Both the position numbers and the translations under genes were made by a program. The notes under the pieces are model-generated. The model was not told the origin of the DNA. It ran no database searches and was given only the letters and a program-made list of their open reading frames with translations. Positions 62,691 to 64,000 of a stretch of 64,000 bases of DNA are shown one piece after another; within the stretch, counting starts at the first letter, position 1; each line of letters starts with the position of its first letter. Location of the stretch: contig NZ_JAUMKB010000015.1 in the NCBI RefSeq assembly GCF_030519375.1, positions 1-64,000 of the forward strand, in the 5' to 3' direction. Origin of the DNA: Mucilaginibacter tolerans (GTDB lineage Bacteria > Bacteroidota > Bacteroidia > Sphingobacteriales > Sphingobacteriaceae).

Positions 62691-63869
62691 ATGAATGCAT
62701 ATATAGTAGCGGCCCGCCGCAGTGCTGTTGGAAAAGCCTCCCGGGGAAGCTTCAGATTTACCCGCCCGGATACGCTTGCTGCTGACGTTATAAAACAGCT
62801 TTTAGCATCGGTGCCAAATGTTGACCGTGAGCAAATAGCCGATGTAATAGTAGGGAATGCAACACCGGAAGCAGAACAGGGTTTAAATGTAGGCAGACTG
62901 ATCTCATTAATGGCGCTCGATATTGATAAGGTACCGGGAATGACCGTAAACCGGTATTGTGCATCAGGATTAGAGACTATCGCGATAGCTTCGGCAAAAG
63001 TACACAGCGGTTTAGCCGACTGTATTATTGCCGGCGGGGTTGAAAGTATGAGCCTGGTACCGATGGGAGGGTGGCGGATTATACCCAATGCTGATGTCGC
63101 GATTACCCATCCTGATTATTATTGGGGAATGGGTTTAACAGCCGAAGCGGTTGCGAAGGAATATAAAATCAATCGCGACGAACAAGATCAATTTGCTTAT
63201 AGTTCGCATCAAAAAGCAATCAGCGCTATTCAGGAAGGTAAATTCAAAGATGAAATAGCTTCAATAAATGTTGCGGAGACCTATGTAGATGAGCAAGGGA
63301 AAAAGAAAAAAAGAGAATTTACGGTTGATACAGACGAAGGGCCGCGTGCAGATACATCATTAGATGCATTGTCAAAACTTAAGCCAGTATTTGATGCCAA
63401 AGGAATGGTCACTGCCGGCAACTCATCACAAACAAGCGACGGAGCGGCATTTGTAATGGTGGTGAGCGAACGTTTTTTAAAAGAAAATAAGCTGGAACCG
63501 ATCGCCCGCCTGGTGAATTATGCGGTTGTGGGTGTCCCTCCGCGAATTATGGGGATTGGCCCTCTTTTTGCAATACCAAAAGTGTTAAAAATGGCTGGGA
63601 TCGCGCAGAAGGATATCGATCTGATCGAACTAAATGAGGCCTTTGCATCACAGTCGTTAGCTGTAATAAAAGGCTTAAACCTTGATCCTGATATTATTAA
63701 TGTAAACGGCGGAGCTATAGCTCTCGGCCACCCGCTCGGCTGCACCGGTGCAAAGCTTTCTGTTCAGCTTTTTAACGAATTGAAAAGAAGAAATAAAAAA
63801 TACGGTATGGTGACTATGTGTGTAGGCACAGGTCAGGGCGCCGCAGGAATATTTGAACTGTTATCATAA
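62691..63869 (+). CDS. fadA: Acetyl-CoA C-acyltransferase (thiolase)
   Basis: A 392-residue thiolase that cleaves 3-ketoacyl-CoA to acetyl-CoA and a shortened acyl-CoA, the last step of beta-oxidation. The nucleophile Cys is in MTVNRYCASGLETIA near residue 90. The C-terminal signatures are NGGAIALGHPLGCTGAKL (His) and MCVGTGQGAAGIFE (second Cys). Length matches degradative thiolases. It lies 20 bp after the FadN-type fusion and forms the dehydrogenase-thioesterase-fusion-thiolase operon. Start at the ATG at 62691 (MNAYIVAARRSAVGKASRG, the usual thiolase N-terminus). Confidence 0.95.
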   Translation: MNAYIVAARRSAVGKASRGSFRFTRPDTLAADVIKQLLASVPNVDREQIADVIVGNATPEAEQGLNVGRLISLMALDIDKVPGMTVNRYCASGLETIAIASAKVHSGLADCIIAGGVESMSLVPMGGWRIIPNADVAITHPDYYWGMGLTAEAVAKEYKINRDEQDQFAYSSHQKAISAIQEGKFKDEIASINVAETYVDEQGKKKKREFTVDTDEGPRADTSLDALSKLKPVFDAKGMVTAGNSSQTSDGAAFVMVVSERFLKENKLEPIARLVNYAVVGVPPRIMGIGPLFAIPKVLKMAGIAQKDIDLIELNEAFASQSLAVIKGLNLDPDIINVNGGAIALGHPLGCTGAKLSVQLFNELKRRNKKYGMVTMCVGTGQGAAGIFELLS

Positions 63870-63965
63870 TAAACCATGAAGAATAATACAGATAACTAAT
63901 TGCAAAAGAAGATGTAAAAGCTTTCGTGGTTTAATAGCTTTTTACCTTATTAAACTGTTGTACAC

Positions 63966-64000
63966 ATGGAAAAGGCGACGAGGTTGTTCGATTGCATAGC
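63966..64000 (+). CDS. Start of a partial gene, possibly a long-chain acyl-CoA ligase
   Basis: An ATG at 63966 opens a frame that runs to the window edge, MEKATRLFDCIA. Bacteroidota AMP-forming long-chain fatty acid-CoA ligases often begin with a similar R-L-F-D-x-I segment, and such a gene belongs naturally beside beta-oxidation genes. Only twelve codons are visible, so the identification is weak. It lies 96 bp after the thiolase stop. Confidence 0.45.
   Translation, partial: MEKATRLFDCI

Noticed and set aside
1..64000. Mobile elements, prophage, integrase, transposase or defence genes
   Set aside because: No product with such motifs was found on either strand; the window looks like core and glycan-metabolism chromosome.

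Overview
The window is chromosomal DNA from a member of the Bacteroidota, most likely a Sphingobacteriaceae organism of the Mucilaginibacter/Pedobacter type. This is inferred from two SusC/SusD pairs, a hybrid two-component (HTCS) regulator, a GLPGLI protein next to an outer-membrane beta-barrel receptor, DUF5686 and DUF3823 proteins, LytTR signalling, many periplasmic glycoside hydrolases, and promoter-like sites of the Bacteroidota form TAnnTTTG. No transposase, integrase, phage gene, CRISPR array or tRNA gene was seen.

Layout. Positions 1-70 hold the 3' end of a 5S rRNA gene and the terminator of its rRNA operon. From 131 to 8142 lie housekeeping and small genes: a DUF5686 outer-membrane protein, an ABM-like protein, a receiver-like protein without its phospho-acceptor, hemA, a truncated-haemoglobin-like lipoprotein with a membrane partner, a TMEM175 channel and a GDPD-like lipase. 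cydAB (8324-10748) encodes a short-Q-loop cytochrome bd oxidase and is surrounded by a short repeat family. A GH78 rhamnosidase follows. A minus-strand block (13647-19125) then holds two paralogous barrels, a GLPGLI protein and its outer-membrane receptor, and a subtilase follows on the plus strand.

Polysaccharide-utilisation locus 1 (21134-34511) comprises an unusual membrane-spanning Kelch/SARP-like regulator, SusC, SusD, a DUF3823 lipoprotein, a putative glycosidase of unassigned family and a GH92 alpha-mannosidase. It probably targets an alpha-mannosidic glycan. A minus-strand block (34580-39419) has a Tat-exported phosphoesterase, YceI, a di-haem cytochrome c, a LytS/LytTR two-component pair and a tandem Usp protein.

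Locus 2 (39753-53745) has GH31, GH35, the HTCS regulator, a frameshifted SusC remnant, and an intact SusC/SusD pair. The enzymes fit removal of alpha-xylose or alpha-glucose and beta-galactose, as in xyloglucan side chains (inference). The GH31 promoter and the region upstream of the SusC remnant share a pair of TTAAC-type half-sites exactly 21 bp apart, followed by a -7-like box. This is a likely operator for the HTCS. The window ends with a polytopic patatin-like lipase, an AraC regulator, and a fatty-acid beta-oxidation operon (acyl-CoA dehydrogenase, thioesterase, FadN/FadB-type fusion, thiolase). The first 12 codons of what may be an acyl-CoA ligase reach the right edge.

No wholly new multi-gene system is evident. 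The best leads are the Kelch/SARP membrane regulator with its direct-repeat candidate operator, the unassigned glycosidase-like protein, and the 21-bp-spaced operator shared by two promoters.
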